A stretch of DNA of 64,000 nt, taken from NCBI GenBank assembly GCA_019448385.1, contig JAGTXO010000001.1:868001-932000 (forward strand), in the 5' to 3' direction. Under the pieces are notes generated by a model. The model saw only the letters and a program-made list of their open reading frames with translations. It was not told where the DNA came from and searched no databases. Made by a program: the position numbers and the translations under genes. This DNA is from Diacronema lutheri (Eukaryota > Haptophyta > Pavlovophyceae > Pavlovales > Pavlovaceae). This document shows, one piece after another, positions 26,454 to 40,660 of the stretch; positions within the stretch are counted from its first letter, which is position 1, and each line of letters starts with the position of its first letter.

Positions 26454-29400
26454 CTAGTCTTTGCTGCACAGGAGACACACTCCTCGTAAGACCCACTTGA
26501 AAGGAGGCTCGTCGGTGCGCAGCTCGATGGCCGTCACGAAGTTGAGGCCCGTCCGCTTGGGCGTCTTGTAGAGCGGACAGCTGTACACTTCATTCGGGCT
26601 GAAGCGCTTGTTCACGCCGAGCACCGCGCCGATGTGGATGACGGGCAGCTGCGCATAGAGCACCTTGGGGTCGGAGTCGACGAGGCGATCCTTGCCCTTG
26701 TCCCATTTGCACCCGTCGAGGAAGAGCCCGTAGATGTACACGCCCTCCTCGGGCCCGCGGCGCAGGTCGTCCTTCTCCTGCGGCACGACGGGCGCGCCGC
26801 GCGCACGGATGTGGGCGCACGCGCGCGAGCGCCTCCACGGCACTGCGCCGGATCGCGGCGGCGCGCGCGCCGCGCCGCGCGGGCGCGCGCACCGATTTGA
26901 GGACTTCGGACGCGTCGACCATGTCGTCGAGCGCCCAGTTCTCCTTGGCGTGCCGTCTGCACACCTCCTGCCGGTTTGCAGTCAGGAAGCCCTGCGGGTT
27001 GAAGAATCCCGTCAGCCAGAAGGCGTGGGGCCGGTTGCTCTGCAGCCAGTGCACGAGCTGCTCATTGCGCGAGAGGATGTTCACCCACCACAGGCCGATG
27101 TTGGGCATGATCAGTTGCGAGACGTTCTGCCAGAAAGCGGGCACGCGCGCCATGAAGAGCGCGTCGAGCATCTGCGACAGCTCTGCCGACATGACGATCG
27201 TGCCTGCGGGCGGACCGGCGCGCACGCACGGTGACGGGTCAGACGTGACGGCTCGATTGCGCGCTGCGCGCTCGTCACGCAGCAGTCGCGCACGCTTCGC
27301 GCGATCGCCCTCGCAACGGCGGCGGGCGCAGCGCGCGGGTGCGCTCGCCTGCAATCGCGAGCTTAAGGTTGATAATCATCCTGCGCACGATGCCGATGAC
27401 CCTTTGCAACCGATCGACCTCCTGGCTAAGGCAGATGTTGAGAGGCCGGCTCATGCCGCCGATCGCCTTGATCTGCGCGTTCACAACGTCGCGCTTAAAG
27501 TCGGCGGGCAGCTTGACCTGCACGGCGCAGTGGCAGTCGAAGGCGCGCGCGCGCGCGGGCACGTGGCGGACGTGAGAGCCTGCGGCGCGCGGCGCGCGCC
27601 TGCGCCAAGCGGCCAAGGCCCTGCTGCGCCAAGCGGCCAAGGCCATGCTGCGCGACTGCGCGCGCACCTGCAGGTCCTCGGCCTGGCGCAGCACAATCTC
27701 CTCGCGCGTGAGGCCGCCTCCCCCGCCAGACTCTTTGGGCTGCACGTCGAGGATCGTCTCGAGCACCACGTTGGTCTGCATCGTGCGGTAGGCCAGGTCG
27801 GCGTTCGTGTGCAGCCCAAAGACCTCCGGATTATCAATGAGTGGCATGGCCTCAATGTACCTGCGGAAGGTGTCGATGTCACCCATGTTGCCTGCGGATA
27901 GTGAAGTGCGCGCGCGGCGCAGCGGGTCGAGCGTCAGCGCTTGCGCGCCCGGCGCGCGGCGCGCGGCGCACGGCGCGTGCACCGGTTGGGATAGCGTAGC
28001 GCAGGCTGCCGAGCTCGTAGAAGGAGAAGGTTGGCTGCAGGATGCGCGACGTGAGCCATGCGATGCCGTACGTGTTGAAGAGCCGCCGGTCCCAATCGTC
28101 GGTAATCCGGCCTCCGTACTGCACCTCGCAGACCATGTAGTTGACGACGGTCCAGTCGACGGGCCGCTTCTTCGTTTCCACGTCGTTGAGGTGGTTTTGC
28201 ATGAATTGCACCGACGCGGAGAGGTCGGACTGGTTGAATTCGTACGGCACGTTGAAGCCGAGCGGCCCAAACTTGCGCCGCTCCTGCACGACGGTGTGCA
28301 TGAAGCAGAGCGCGAAGAGCATCGTCTTCCACTGCGGCTGCGAGACCGCGTCGAGCACGTCCTGGTTGAGCCACGCGTACGATCCCTTGAGGCCCGCGCG
28401 GATGCCGGCGGGCGCCTCGTTGGTGATCTTGATCGAGAGCTGCAGCAGCCCGATCGGAAACTTTGGGTGCGGCTCGCACGTGACCCACAGCCGGAAGGCC
28501 GCGTTGACTTGCTCGTCCATCTTGAGGATCGTTTGCTCGATCTCGACCATGAACTTGAGGCCGAGATGGCAGTTCTGAAGCATCACCCACGAGCCTACGG
28601 ACGTGCCGATCTGGATGAGCTTGCGCGCGGCGGGCTCCTGCCCCTGCCCCATCGAGATGGACTGCACCTGCTTCTTCTTCTTCTTGGCGAGCTCCATGAT
28701 GACGCCCGTCGGGTCCGCGCCCTGCGAGAGCAGCGCGATGAGCGGCGTCTTGTGCGACGCCTCCTCCTCGGTCGCGCGCAGGTCGAGCGGGCGCGAGTCC
28801 ATGTACCGCTGGCCGAGGCTCTCGGTGATGTACGCCGAGACGGAGAGCAGCGTTCGGTCCTCGCGCACGCAGCGCACGACGAGCAGCTTCTCGAAGGCGG
28901 AGAGCCGCTCCTCGTACTCGGGCACCTTGGCCGTCTCGGGCGCGTCCTCGTCGTACCACGCCTTCCACAGGCCGTCGTTGCGCACGAACGAGTCGCACAC
29001 GTCGCGCAGCGCCGAGACGGTCGCGCCGAGCTGGATCAAGTTGAGCCACGACGCGTCGGGCAGCCAGCTGCACGGCTTGGGCCGCTCGCTCTTGATGTCG
29101 AGCGCGCCACCCGCCTTGAGCAGGCACTGCACGTAGCTGGGCGCGAGCTGCTCGGCCGCGCCCTCGATCCGCATCGTGAGCATCAGCACCCACACGAGGC
29201 GGTGCGCCTCGAAGAGGCCGCGCTGCACGTAGCACGTCACGTAGAAGGTCATGTACTCGATGATGGCGCCTGTCCGCTTGGACGCGAGCATGTTGGCCGT
29301 CTTCTCCGAGCTGACGATCGATGCGTCGAAGAGGCCGAGGAACTGCGTGAGCGACGTCTGGTACATCGGGTTGATGTTCGCCATGTCGGTGATCAAGAAG

Positions 29401-32400
29401 TAGAGGAGCGATCCGCGCGTCGCGACCGGCCGGTACTCCTCGCGCGCCACGTTGATCCGCTTGTCCGTGTCGGCGGCGTTTGCGAGCTTCTCCTTGACCT
29501 CGGCGGACGTCGTCTTGGTGTTGTTGAGCACCTCCATCAGCTCGGTGTCGTCGAGCAGATTGCCCGTCGAATTCGCGAGGCGGAAGAGCAGGTCATCCTC
29601 GAGCTGCTTGAGGATCTTCTGGTTCGAGTTGACATCCTCGACTAGCTTCTGCCGCTGCTCCTCGAGCTCGGCGCGCTCGTGCTGCAGCGTGCGCGCGAGG
29701 AGCTGCTGCTCGAGGCCGCCCATCGTAACGGTGAAGTTGATCACGGTGAGCTGCGCGCACAGCTCGGGTGAGAAGTGCGGGTTGGCGATCTTGGAGGTGA
29801 GGAAGAGCTTGAAGGCCTCGCTGTACTCGCACTCCTTGTCCGCGAGCACGATGACGAGCGCGCGCCCCTTGCGCTGCACCTGCCTGTCGAGGACTGGGTC
29901 GATGATCGGGTCGAGCTCCTCCTCCACGTTCTCGATGACGAGCGGCGTGCCAAAGGACATGGCGTCCTCGAGGTGATTGCGGAACTTCTTCTCAATCAGC
30001 TGCGTCACCTTGAGCCCGTTGACGTGCTCGCGGTTTTTGAGCCACTGCAGCCCCTGCCCCTGCGGGTCGATGAGCAGCGGCCACTTGGACGAGCGCGTCA
30101 CCATGATCCCGTTCTGCACCGACAGCTCGTCGGACGGCAGGCCCTCGAGCGCCCAGTCACCGATCGTGCTCTCGTCCGCCATGAACTTGGTCACGCTCAG
30201 CGCGTCCGTCACGGGGATGTGCCGCTGCTGGCAGTCGGTGTAAAAGCGCGCGAGCAGCGTCTCGCGGAAGTCAGCGTTGAACGGGCCGACGTACTCGATG
30301 AATGCGCACGAGAGCGCGACGTCGCCCGTGAGCCGTCGGATCTCGTCCGCAAAATACTCGGACAGATTGGTCCACCGGTCGCGCTCGCCCGCGAGCCCGT
30401 TGATGAGCTTGTTGGCCGAGTCCATGCGCTTCTGGGTCGCGTCGGCGTCGTCCTGGATGCGCTGCTTGGTCGCCATCGCGTCGTCGAACTGGATTTGCAT
30501 CGAGTGGAGCTCGGTCTGCACGCCGTCGAGCTCGCCCTGCGCTTTGGCGAGCTTGGCGTTGGCCACCTTGAGCTTGTTCTCAGCAACGCGCAGCTGCTCC
30601 ATCTTGGGCTTGACGACCTTCGCGATCGTCGTGTACATGTCCATGGCGCGCACCCACGTGCAGAGGCCCGCCACGTTGCCCGACGCCTTCTTCGCGTCGT
30701 CGTAGGTGAAGTCCTCGGCGGAGATGTACGGGTGGAGCAGCTCGACGGTCTCGTCATTGATCGCATCTCGGTCAAAGTGCATGATGTCCTCGAGGAATGT
30801 GCTCTTGCCCATCATCGGCAGCGCGAGGCTCCACGACGCCTCGAGCGTGAAGCGCTCTTTTGGCTTGACGAGCGCGCACGGGACAATGTCGCCGCCCAGC
30901 AGGATGAGCACGCAGTCGAAGATCCGCCGGATGATCTCGGGCGGCGACTTGAGCTGCTTGAGCAGCTGAATGTCCTTCGCGTTGATCGCCTTGAGCGCGT
31001 TCTCCGCCTCGTCGAGCGCGGGCTGGGCGGCAGCGAGGTCGCGCTCGACGTCGGCCTTCTGGCCGGCGATGACGTCGGCCTCGGCGGCGAGCACGTCCTT
31101 GACGCCCTGAACCTCGGCCTTCTTCTTCTCCGCCTTGGCCGTGTTGGTCGTGATCTCCTGCAGCAGCACGGCCGACTTCTCCTGCGCGACCACGAGGCCC
31201 TTCTCCTTCTCCTTGAGCTCGATCTTCATCTTGGCCACGTCCTCGCCCGCCTCGACGAGCTTGGTCAGGCCCGTGTTGATGTTGGACGCGAGCATCTCCA
31301 CGTGCGCCACCTTCTTCCGGTAGACGTCCTGGTAGGCGCCCACGAATGAGAGGAACGATTTGGGCGTCACGTACGCGTACCTGCGGTAGCGCTCAAAGTA
31401 CTCGGTCGTCGAGTCGCGCACGGCATTGTGGATGTGCGCCATGTGCCCGATCAGCGCCGAGCGCACCTCGCCGACGGCCTGCAGCTCGGTGAACCCCTCA
31501 AAGCCCGACGCGGCGACGTCGATGAGCGCCTGCTGCGGCCACGGCAGGAACCAGTCGATCGTGCAGTTGTTGATCAGGCCGGGGAACTTCTGGGCGCGCT
31601 CGCGGAACTTTGCGCCGACGGGCGAGAAGCAGAGCACGAGGTGCAAGTTGGCGCGCACGCGCTTGAGGAAGAAGGCCCACAGGTCGTCCTGCGTTGGCTC
31701 GTGCCCGCGGTGCAGGTCGCCGTACGGACGCGCGACTTCGCCGAGGATGCCGTCGACCTCGTCGCGCGCGAAGAGGTTTGGGAGCTCGCCAGTGTTCAGA
31801 AAGATGTTGAGGTACTCAAGGAAGTCCTCCTCCTTGATCTCCTTGTCCGTGAAGATGAAGGAGCACGACCTGTTGAGCACGCCAGCTGTGCGGTAGAGCG
31901 GCTTGAAATCCTCGAGCAGGTTATTCGCGTTGTACTGCTTGGTCAGCGTGATCTGCGCAATCGTCGCCTCGGCCATGTACGAGGCGAGCCGCGAGAGCGA
32001 CTGCTTGCCCGAGCCGCCCACGCCGACGAGCAGCGCCGATCCGCGCGCGGTGCGGATGATGCGCGATATGCGCATGAAGTGATGCAGCGCGTCGTCGAAA
32101 AGGACGAGGCTCACGCCCTGCAGCTTGTTCGACTCGCGGAAGCGCGCCATGTACCCGCCAATCACCTCGCGCAGCACGTCAAAGTTGCCGTTGGGCACTG
32201 GCTCGTACACCTTTGGCGGCGGCAGCGCCTCGCCCGTCTCGGCGTCCTCGGGCGCCGGCCGGAGGAAGTCGACGAAGAAGGCGACCGGCGTCTTGTGCAG
32301 GCCGCGCGCCGCGCCAAGGCGCTCCTCGATGAGGCGCGAGACCGACGCGTCGAACCACGCCTTGTCTGCCGCGTCGATGAGCCGGTCCTGGAAGACACGC

Positions 32401-35400
32401 GTCGCCTCGTGCCGCCAGAGCTGCAGCAGCACCGCCTCCGAGCCGAGGACCTCGCCGACGGGGCACGAGAAGATGCCTTGGAAGACGCGGCTGAGGTCGC
32501 GCAAGTTGAAGATGTAATGGAACTTGGACGGCGTCGGCAGCATCTTCGCCTTCACCGCGTCCCACACCGCGACCGTCAGCTCGACGAGCCGGCGGCTGAG
32601 CGCGAGCACGTCGTCGCCGATCGGGCGCGCGCCGTCGCCCACCGGCGCGTCGGGAAAGTGGATGCGCACGAGAGAGCCGAAGATCTGCGCAATGGACGCG
32701 GGGCCGGGCAGCGGCACGTTCATCAGATGGAAGTGCCGCTTTGCGCGGTTGGGGATGTCCTGCTTGCCGCCGCCAGGCTGGAGCATGCAGCCGAGGACGA
32801 GCAGGTCGACGATCTGCATGATCTCGCCCGGCTTTTGCAGGTTGTACAGCCCGCCCTGCTCGACCAGCTGGCGCACGATCTCGAGGGTCGGCTGGTCACC
32901 CCAGCTGTTGATCTGCGGCATCGAGATGTCGTCGACGAAGACGAGCATGTTCTTCCCGCCGGGCGGGCCAAAGGTCTTGCCCTGCCGCTTCTCGACCGAG
33001 CCCTCGATCGTCTTTTGGAAGATGAGCGGCGTCGTCGCGGCTGAGAAGGACACCTTCTTGGCGAGCGTCTTCGCCTGGTCCTGCTTGGCGAGCACCTGCA
33101 GAATCGACGTCGTCTTCGCCGTGCCCGGCCCGCCGATGAGGAGGACGGCGCGGCCGCGCCTGATCGACGTCTCGAGCGTGAAGATTGTCCGCACCGAGTC
33201 GACCGTCGGGATGGTGATAGTCGGGAAGTCGCTCGCGAGGTCGGTGCCCGCGTACGACCACTCGGGCACGCGCCGCTCCCAGTGTGCCCACTCGCACGTC
33301 TTCTCGTCCACAAAGTAGTCGTAGACCGTGTCGTCGTGCCCGCCCACGTCGCCCGGCGGCGGCAGGTCCAGCGCGTGCTCGCGCAAAAAGCTGTCGACGC
33401 GCGCGCGGTCGGCGTTCTCGAGGATGGCGCCGACGGTCCAGATGAGCGCGTACGTGAAGACGCGCACGACGTGCTGCTTGGAGAGCGTCTCCACGTTTGG
33501 CAGGAGCGGCACGAGCCCGTCGAGCAGCGTGCACATCGACTGCAGGAGCGCGATCGGCGCGCACGCCATCTTCTGCGAGCACTCCTTGCGGATGAAGTCG
33601 AGGAGCGGGTCGACGTACTGCTCGAAGAGCGGCCGGAGCGCCTGTCCGAACGACGCCACCTCGGTGTTGCGGCACCACGAAGCGACGTAGGGCGCCCACC
33701 CGAGGTCGTTCTCTGAGATGTAGATGATGCCCGCGCGAGAGACGGTGGCGGGCGATGCGTTGCGCAGGTCCTCCACCTCAAAGTTGAGCGTCACGTTGGG
33801 CCGGAGCATCGGGATCCGGTCGTTGTTGGCGAGCGTGAGGATCCGGTTGTCGTCCATCACCGTGTTGAGGTTCTCGATCCAGATCGCGTCGACCGGGCCG
33901 TCGAGCACGATCCACGTGAAGTTCTTCTTGTCCTTGTTCGCCTTGCGCCAGAGCTGCGCGAAGATGCCCTCGGTCCACTCGTTGGCGATCACGTCGAGCG
34001 CGCCGAACATCTGCGGCGACGTGATCGCCTTTGGGTTCATGCGCGACTCGCGGTGCGGCTGCCCGACCATCGGCGGCAGGTCGAGGCTCGGCGCACAGCT
34101 CGACAGCGCGCGGTGCAGCGTCTCGGTGAGGCGCGTCTTGCCGACGCCGGACGGGCCGACGGACATGACCGAGTGCCTAACGAGCGCCATCTCGTACACC
34201 TGCACGATCTTGAGCAGCCACGCGCCGTGCGCCTGCAGGCCCGACGAGCGCACGACGGCGCCGATCGCCTCCTCCACCTCCGGGTGCTTCTTCTTGTCGG
34301 CGTGCATGCCGGGGAAGAGGTCCTCGATCGTTGACATGAAGAGCGGCACGTCCTCCGCCACGAACTTGGAGAGGTTCATGTCGCGCAGCGAGCGCATGAG
34401 CAGCTCGAGCTCGGGCTTGTCCTGCTGCTCGCGCTTGGACGCGCCAGCCGTGCGCAGCACGGCGAGGATGTTGCGCAGGCCAAAGTCGTAGTGCGCCTGC
34501 TTGGAGAGCTGCTCCTCGCACAGTTTATACAGCACGTTGAACTTCTTGGCGAGCAGCGTCGCGTCCCTGTAGCCGCACGCGATGAGCTTGACCTTCATGA
34601 TGATCTCGCGGTCGGGCACCATCATCGTCACGCCGCGGAAGAGCGACTTGAGGTTCTCGGGCAGCTCCTGGCGGCCGGCGTAGCCCGGGTTCATCGTGAT
34701 GAAGAAGCCCACCTCCTTGTCCAGCGCGATCACCTGCCCGTCCGTGAACTGGAAGGTCTTGCGGTCCTCGCGGATCGCGACGAGCACCGACATCACCTGC
34801 TGCGCGACGACGGAGAGCACCTCGAGGTCGATGCGGTTGAACTCGTCGAAGCAGCCCCAGCAGCCGGACTGCGCGAGCCCCTTGAGGATGTTGCCCATGA
34901 TGCGGTAGTCCATCTGGTCCGAGCAGTTGGTCACGACGACGTACTTGCCGAGCGTGCAGCCCATGTCCTTGGTCGTCTCCGTCTTGCCCGTGCCGGCGGG
35001 GCCGGCGGGCGCGCCGCCGAGGAACATGCCGAGCGCCTGTGCGAGGGTGATGTAGCAGCGGTCGGTGAGCGGCGTGATGACGAGCCGCTCCTTCACGCCG
35101 AGGTACTCGTTGCAGTACTTGAAGTCAACGTCAGCGACCGAGATCATCGCGTAGTCGAGGTCGTACCGCCAGTAGAAGCGCGCCTGCTTCTGCCACTCAA
35201 AGTCCTCGGTGTCGCGCACCTTGCGCTTGACGATCTCCTCCCACACGTCGCGCTGGTGCACGTCGACCGTGATCATCGTCTCGATCTTGCGGCGCGTCCA
35301 CTTGCCAAACTTGCGCAGCGCCTCGTCCGGTTGCAGGTTCATCGCGACGAGCTCGTTGAGGCGCGCCTGGTTCTTCTTGTTGGTCTGGCCCATGATGCCC

Positions 35401-38400
35401 TTCTCCGCCTTGGCGCGGAAGAGCGCGTCCTCGCAGTCCGCCGTCCATTTGAACTGGATGGCGATGAGCGAGACCTGCGCGGCGTACTTGTTCGTCAGGT
35501 CAGTCGTCGTGAGCACCTCGCAGTCGTCGGCGGCGGCGCGCACGATCGCCTTGATCGTGTCGCGCATCTCGCGCAGCAGCGCGTTGAGCCAATCCTCGAT
35601 GTTGCCCTCCGCCTTGCACCCCTTGAGCAGTGTGACGCTCTGCCCATCGTTTGACGAGATGACCTCGATGCGGCTCCGGTCGGCGCGCGCAAAGGTGACG
35701 CTCTCGATTGAGTCGAAGACGGACTGGAGGTGCGGCTGGATCGCCTCGGGGTTGGAACCCTGCGAGAGGATCTCGAGCAGGTTGGGGTCCGAGACGAAGT
35801 AGAAGCGCGGGAAGGCGGCGCGCTTCTGGTCGAGGTAGCCAGAGAGCGCCTTCTGGCACATCTCGAGCTGCTCGAGCAGGTGCGGCAGCAGCTGCTGGAG
35901 CACGTCGTTGCCGTAGCAGTACTGCACGACAATAGGCTGCTCGTTCGCCTTCTGCATGATCTTCATCCAGTTCTTGTCGATACCCTGGAAGCGCTTGGAC
36001 TCGCCGGGCAGCTGCTTCGCGATGTCGCCCGACGTGAAGACGGCCTCGAGGTACATCCACATGGACTGGACCTGCACCCAGCTCTCGACGATCTCGGAGA
36101 CGGTCGACAGCTTGGTGATCCACTCCTGCACATCCTCTTTGAACGGCGCGACGTACCGCGACGCCATCATCGAGCCGAGGACCATCTGTGCCTCCTCGAG
36201 CAGCTCCATCAGCTCGGCGGTCGCGCCGCCCGACAGGATGATCGGCCCGCGCGCCTTGAACTGCGAGAAGGAGAGGGTCCGGTCGCTCCAGTCGGTGGAG
36301 ACGCCGGCGAGCTTCTCCTCGATCTGCAGCTCCTTCACCGCAGCGTTCGCGATCTCCTCCACGTCCTCGCGGTACTCGAGCAGGTCGGCGTCGAGCAGCG
36401 CCTGGAGCGTGAACGACTCCGATCCGACGGCGAGGTCGACGTTGGCCACCTTGCAGAGCGACTCCCAGTGGCGCAGGCGCATGCCCGGGTGCGTGAGCAT
36501 CTGCACGAGCGGCAGCGACTCGAGGAACGTGTCGATCGTCCGCTTGAGCTCGACGAAGGCGTCCCACTCGCGCAGCGCCTTTGGCATCCTGCGGACCGCG
36601 AGCTGGAAGTCGGAGATCTTGGCGACCATCGCGCTCAAATTGGCGGGCACGTCGGCCCAGAGCATCTCGTTGTAGTCGCCCACCGTCGAGATCACCGCGC
36701 CGTACAGGTTGTACAGCTTCTCGAGGAGCTGCAGCTCCTGCTTCGTCTTGACGAGCTCAGGGTACTCCGTGACGGGCAAGCCGAAGAGCCGCTCGCCCGC
36801 CTCGTACGCGTCCCACTTGCGCTCGCGCTCCTCGAACAAGCGCTGGTAACGGCGCAGCCGCTCCTCCGCCTCTTGCGGCGCGACGCCCGGCACGCCCGGC
36901 CCCGTCGCCTCGAAGTCGTTGCGGAACTGGAAGACGTCGACGACGAAGAGCTTCACGTTGCGCACGAGGTTCTTCTTGAACGGCGCCTGCATCCGGCCGA
37001 GGTGCTCCTGCAGTTCGTCGGCGATCTTCTTGAGCTTCTTCCACGAGTAGCGCAGGTCGGTCACCACGTCCACCTCCTCCTTTGGGATGTGGACGTTGTA
37101 GCGCTGCAGCATCGCGTACATCTCCTCGACGGGCGCAAACTCCGAGTCCAGCGCCGCCTCCTTGCTGCGCACGAGCTGCAGGTTGTCCACTGCGAAGCGG
37201 ACGTCGTCGAGGTCAGTCACCTCGCGCCTCAGATTGCGCGCCATGTCGTGCATCCACTGCGTCAGCCGCGAGAGCTGCGCGTGCGCCTGCGAGTGGAGGT
37301 TCTTGGCGTACTGCGCCTTCCACGCGCCCGCCTCCGCCTGGAACGCGGCTTTGAGCGGCTTCGTGTCGAGCGAGATGGCGCCAATGTTGTGCAGGGGCGG
37401 GATTTGCGCAATCTCCGCCTCGATCGCCACGTACTTCTTGAGCTCCGCCTCAAAGTCATCGAGCTGAGGGTGCGACTCGAGGAAGTGCGCGTACGCGACG
37501 CCCATCTCCTCCTTCCACAGCCACTCGTACTTTGCAAAGGTGACGAGGAAGTCGAGCACGCCGCGCTTCGCGCCCTCAAGCGAGCTTGTGAGCAGCAGCA
37601 CCACCTTGACGATCTCCTTGTCGCGCGCGATCCGCTCGTGGACGGGCGCGCCCGCGCTGCCCCACCGCGCGAGCTGCTTGGACACATCGAGCACGAGCCG
37701 GCTCGCCTTGTTCACGGCCTCTTGGATCTCGTCGAGACCAGGGGACAGAATGATCTCGGGCACCGCCAGGTTGACGTTCACGTCGAAGAGCGGCCGCTCG
37801 ACGGAGAGGACGCCGCCCGACGCCCGTGTACCGATCCGATCTTTGAGTGTTTCAAGCGACCGGTACGTCGCCGCGAGCATCGCCTCGTATATCTGGTCGG
37901 CGAAGTGCGCGCGAATGCGCTCGAGCTCGACGGGATCGATCTGGACCGCCGGCTGCGCCGCGCCTCCCGCCGCCGCGTTGGCGGCCTGCTCGGCGAGCTG
38001 AACCGGCTTGGACGGCACGTGCAGCACGGACGCGCCCGCAATCATTGCGACCAGATCGCCGACCGCCTCGATCACCTCGTCGTTCTTGGCGAGGAGGACG
38101 ATAGACGCGTCGGCGAGGCGCCGGCGCTGCATCTCGACGAAGTGCGCCGGTGACGTCGAGCCCGCGCCGCTCCCTTCGTCGGGCAGGTGCACGAGCTGCA
38201 TGGTGCGCACGATGTGCAAGTTGCGTCCGATTCGGTTCAAGGCAATGTCGTCCGCCTTGCTCACGAGCTCGTTCAGTTTGAAGAGCGAGGCGTGGACGGA
38301 GGCGAGGTACATGTCGATGTTCATCGACGACCAGGTGAGGAGCGTCAGCCCCGGCGCGATCGCCGCCTCCATCTGCTCGAGGTGCGGCCGGAAGATGCTC

Positions 38401-40625
38401 ACGAGGACGGGCGAGATGCGCGCCACCGTCGCCTCGTACTCGCCGAGCGCGTGCGAGAGCTTGCTGCGGTACGCCTTGAGCTTGGGCTCGATGAGGAGCA
38501 CGGCCTGCGCCGACTCGGGCACCTCGGCGCCCATCCGCAGCAGGCTCTTCGTCTCGCGCAGCAGCTGGAGGATCTCCGGGTCAAAGTTGACGTAGATCCG
38601 ACGGTCGGCGGGGTGCAGCACGAGCAGCGTCGCGTTGAGGCCGATCTTGGACGACTCGATCGACTTGGTCCACGCGAGGTGCCAGAGCGTCTCGAACTCG
38701 ATGATCGTGCGCGCGACCTTGTTGTACACTTTTGTGATCTTCTTCGCCTCGCGCGTGGCCATGAGCGTCGAGTTTGCCTGGAAGTTTCGCATTGGCGCCT
38801 CGATACGCCGCAGCAGCTGGCGCGCCCACGCGATGTTGCCCGCGACGGGCGGCGCGTTGCGCACGGCGGCCGGGTTGGACTTTTGCCTCTCGTACACGCG
38901 CTGCACCGCCTCGAGGTCCGCGTTGAAGTTGGAGAAGATGAGCGCGAGCTTCGAGTCGAGGTCGTCCTTGAGCGACTCGCGCTGCATGATCGCCTGGAAC
39001 TGGCGGAGCAGGCTAAGCGCGTGGTCGGTCGTGGGCGTGGTCTCGAAGGAGTGGTTGATGAAGCCTTGCAGCGACGATTCGAGCTCGTGGATATTGGCGT
39101 TGAACTCGAGGTAGTCGCGGTCGAACTGGTTGTTCGTGAAGTTGAGCACGTCGTACGGCTTGCGCCGGAGCTCATCGACAACGGAGAACAGGTTGGAGAG
39201 GACGGCGTCAAGCCCCTCGATCTTGTGGTTGGAGAGCTCGCTGAACTGGTGGATCGTGCGGAACATGTCGATCAGCTTCTCCACCCGCCGCGAGAAGAGC
39301 TCGAGACGGCCAAAGATGGCCTGCTCGTTAAAGTCAAACGGCGACGGCCGAGCGCCAGCCGCGCCGCGCGCGTCGGCGTGCACGCGCGCACCGGCGGCGT
39401 GGCCGTTGGTGAGCTCGATGCTCGCGCGCCACGCGACGGCGCGCGTTGAGTCGTACTGCGCGCGGTACGCCTCGTGCAGCCGGAGGCACGCCTCGAGCCG
39501 ACCGACGAGCTGCTCGGGCGGCTGCTCCCAACAGCCCGCGTCGCGCGTCACAAAGTCGCGGCAGTTGTGGATCATCTGGTTGGTGATCTTGCGGAGCAGC
39601 GCGGTCATCCGCTCCTCGGTGTTGTAGTGCCGCGCGACCGCCTGCATCATACGCACGTTGGTGAGCAACGCGGGCAGCGAGTCGCAGATGGACGCCGGCG
39701 TGCCCGAGTAGAGCGGCTCGATGTACTTCTCAAGCGTCGAGAGGTACTTGACGTTGTCCTTGGCCTCGTTGGTCGCGTCAGTCACCTGGTTGTCGAGCGC
39801 CTTCCACCGCTTGAGCACGCGGCTCTTCGCAAGGCCGAGCACCGAGACGACCGCGCGGCACGCGGGCAGTTTGAGCTGCTCGGTGATCGAGTTGAGGCGC
39901 GTCATGCGCGTCCGCCAGTACGTGAGCTCGGTCGAGGGGCCCGTGTCCTCGGGCTCGGCGTGGCGCTCGTCCGTGTCGTTCAAGAGCCGCGTCGTTTGCG
40001 CGCACCAGTCTTCCATCACCTCTTCGCACTCGTGCACGACCGCGCTGTCCTCGGCCGCGCGCGACAAGTCGGCCGTGCCGCCCGCTCCGAGCGCGCGCAG
40101 CGCGTCGCCCGGCTTGGCGAGCTCCATCCCGCCGCGCAGCCCGCCAATGGCGGCGGCGAAGGAACTCGAGCACTTGCCAAGCGCCGCGAAGAAGTCCGCG
40201 CTCGCCGGCGCCGGCACGCGCTTGCTCCAGCCGTACGCGTCGGCCCTCAGGCTTGGCACGACGACCGTGTCTAGCACCTGCTGCAGGCCGTCGATGGCGA
40301 GGCCCTCGGTGATGGTGCCAAAAGTGAGCTCGACCTCGATCGCAATACTCGTCACGGGCTTCTCCGGGTCGAGCCGCGCGAAGTAGACCGCCCGACCGGT
40401 CAGCGCCGGCCGCTCGTCGGTCACAAGCGCGACCGAAGCCGGCCGGCCATCGGCCGGCGCGGGCACGCGCGTGAAGACCAGCTTGGTGTGGCGCTGGCCG
40501 TCGGCGCCGAAGAAGGAGTTGACGATGTGCGACGCCTCCACCAAGCATGCCTCCACCTGCGCGACGCCCACGTCGAGCGCGTGGGCCGCGATCCGCGCGA
40601 CCCACTTGCCGCGAGCGTCGAGCAT
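26454..40625 (-). CDS. Axonemal outer-arm dynein heavy chain, gamma (DNAH5/DNAH8) type
   Basis: Five exons, 40625-27983, 27891-27668, 27517-27349, 27203-26893 and 26777-26454, sum to 4556 residues, close to the 4600 of DNAH5. The N-terminal tail starts MLDARGKWVARIAAHALDV. AAA1 P-loop GPAGTGKT is near residue 1875 with KDMGCTLGKYVVVTNCSDQMDYR as in DNAH5/8; AAA2 VGPSGVGKT near 2158; AAA3 GGPGTAKT near 2500; AAA4 VGVGGSGKQ near 2867. The stalk coiled coils lie at about 3120-3210 and 3330-3410, with the microtubule-binding tip between. The C-terminal domain (FWLTGFFNPQGFLTA, GVYIYGLFLDG, WVLRGVCLLC) is split by four introns, one of them GC-AG. It powers ciliary beating. The start is supported by a promoter-like element 36-55 bp upstream. 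Confidence 0.96.
27204..27348 (-). other. GC-AG intron in the dynein gene
   Basis: Protein continuity (LKLAIAG|TIVMSAEL) forces a donor GCGAGC after ...ATTGCAG and an acceptor CCCGCAG; there is no GT near the junction. The other introns of the gene begin with GT. Confidence 0.75.
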
Positions 40626-40660
40626 GCTGGCCAAAAACGGCCACACGATGGCGCCACTGG

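Noticed and set aside
27879-27983. In-frame tail of the first dynein exon ending at 27879
   Set aside because: Reading on gives low-complexity Arg/Ala; the splice at 27982 restores the dynein C-terminal domain.
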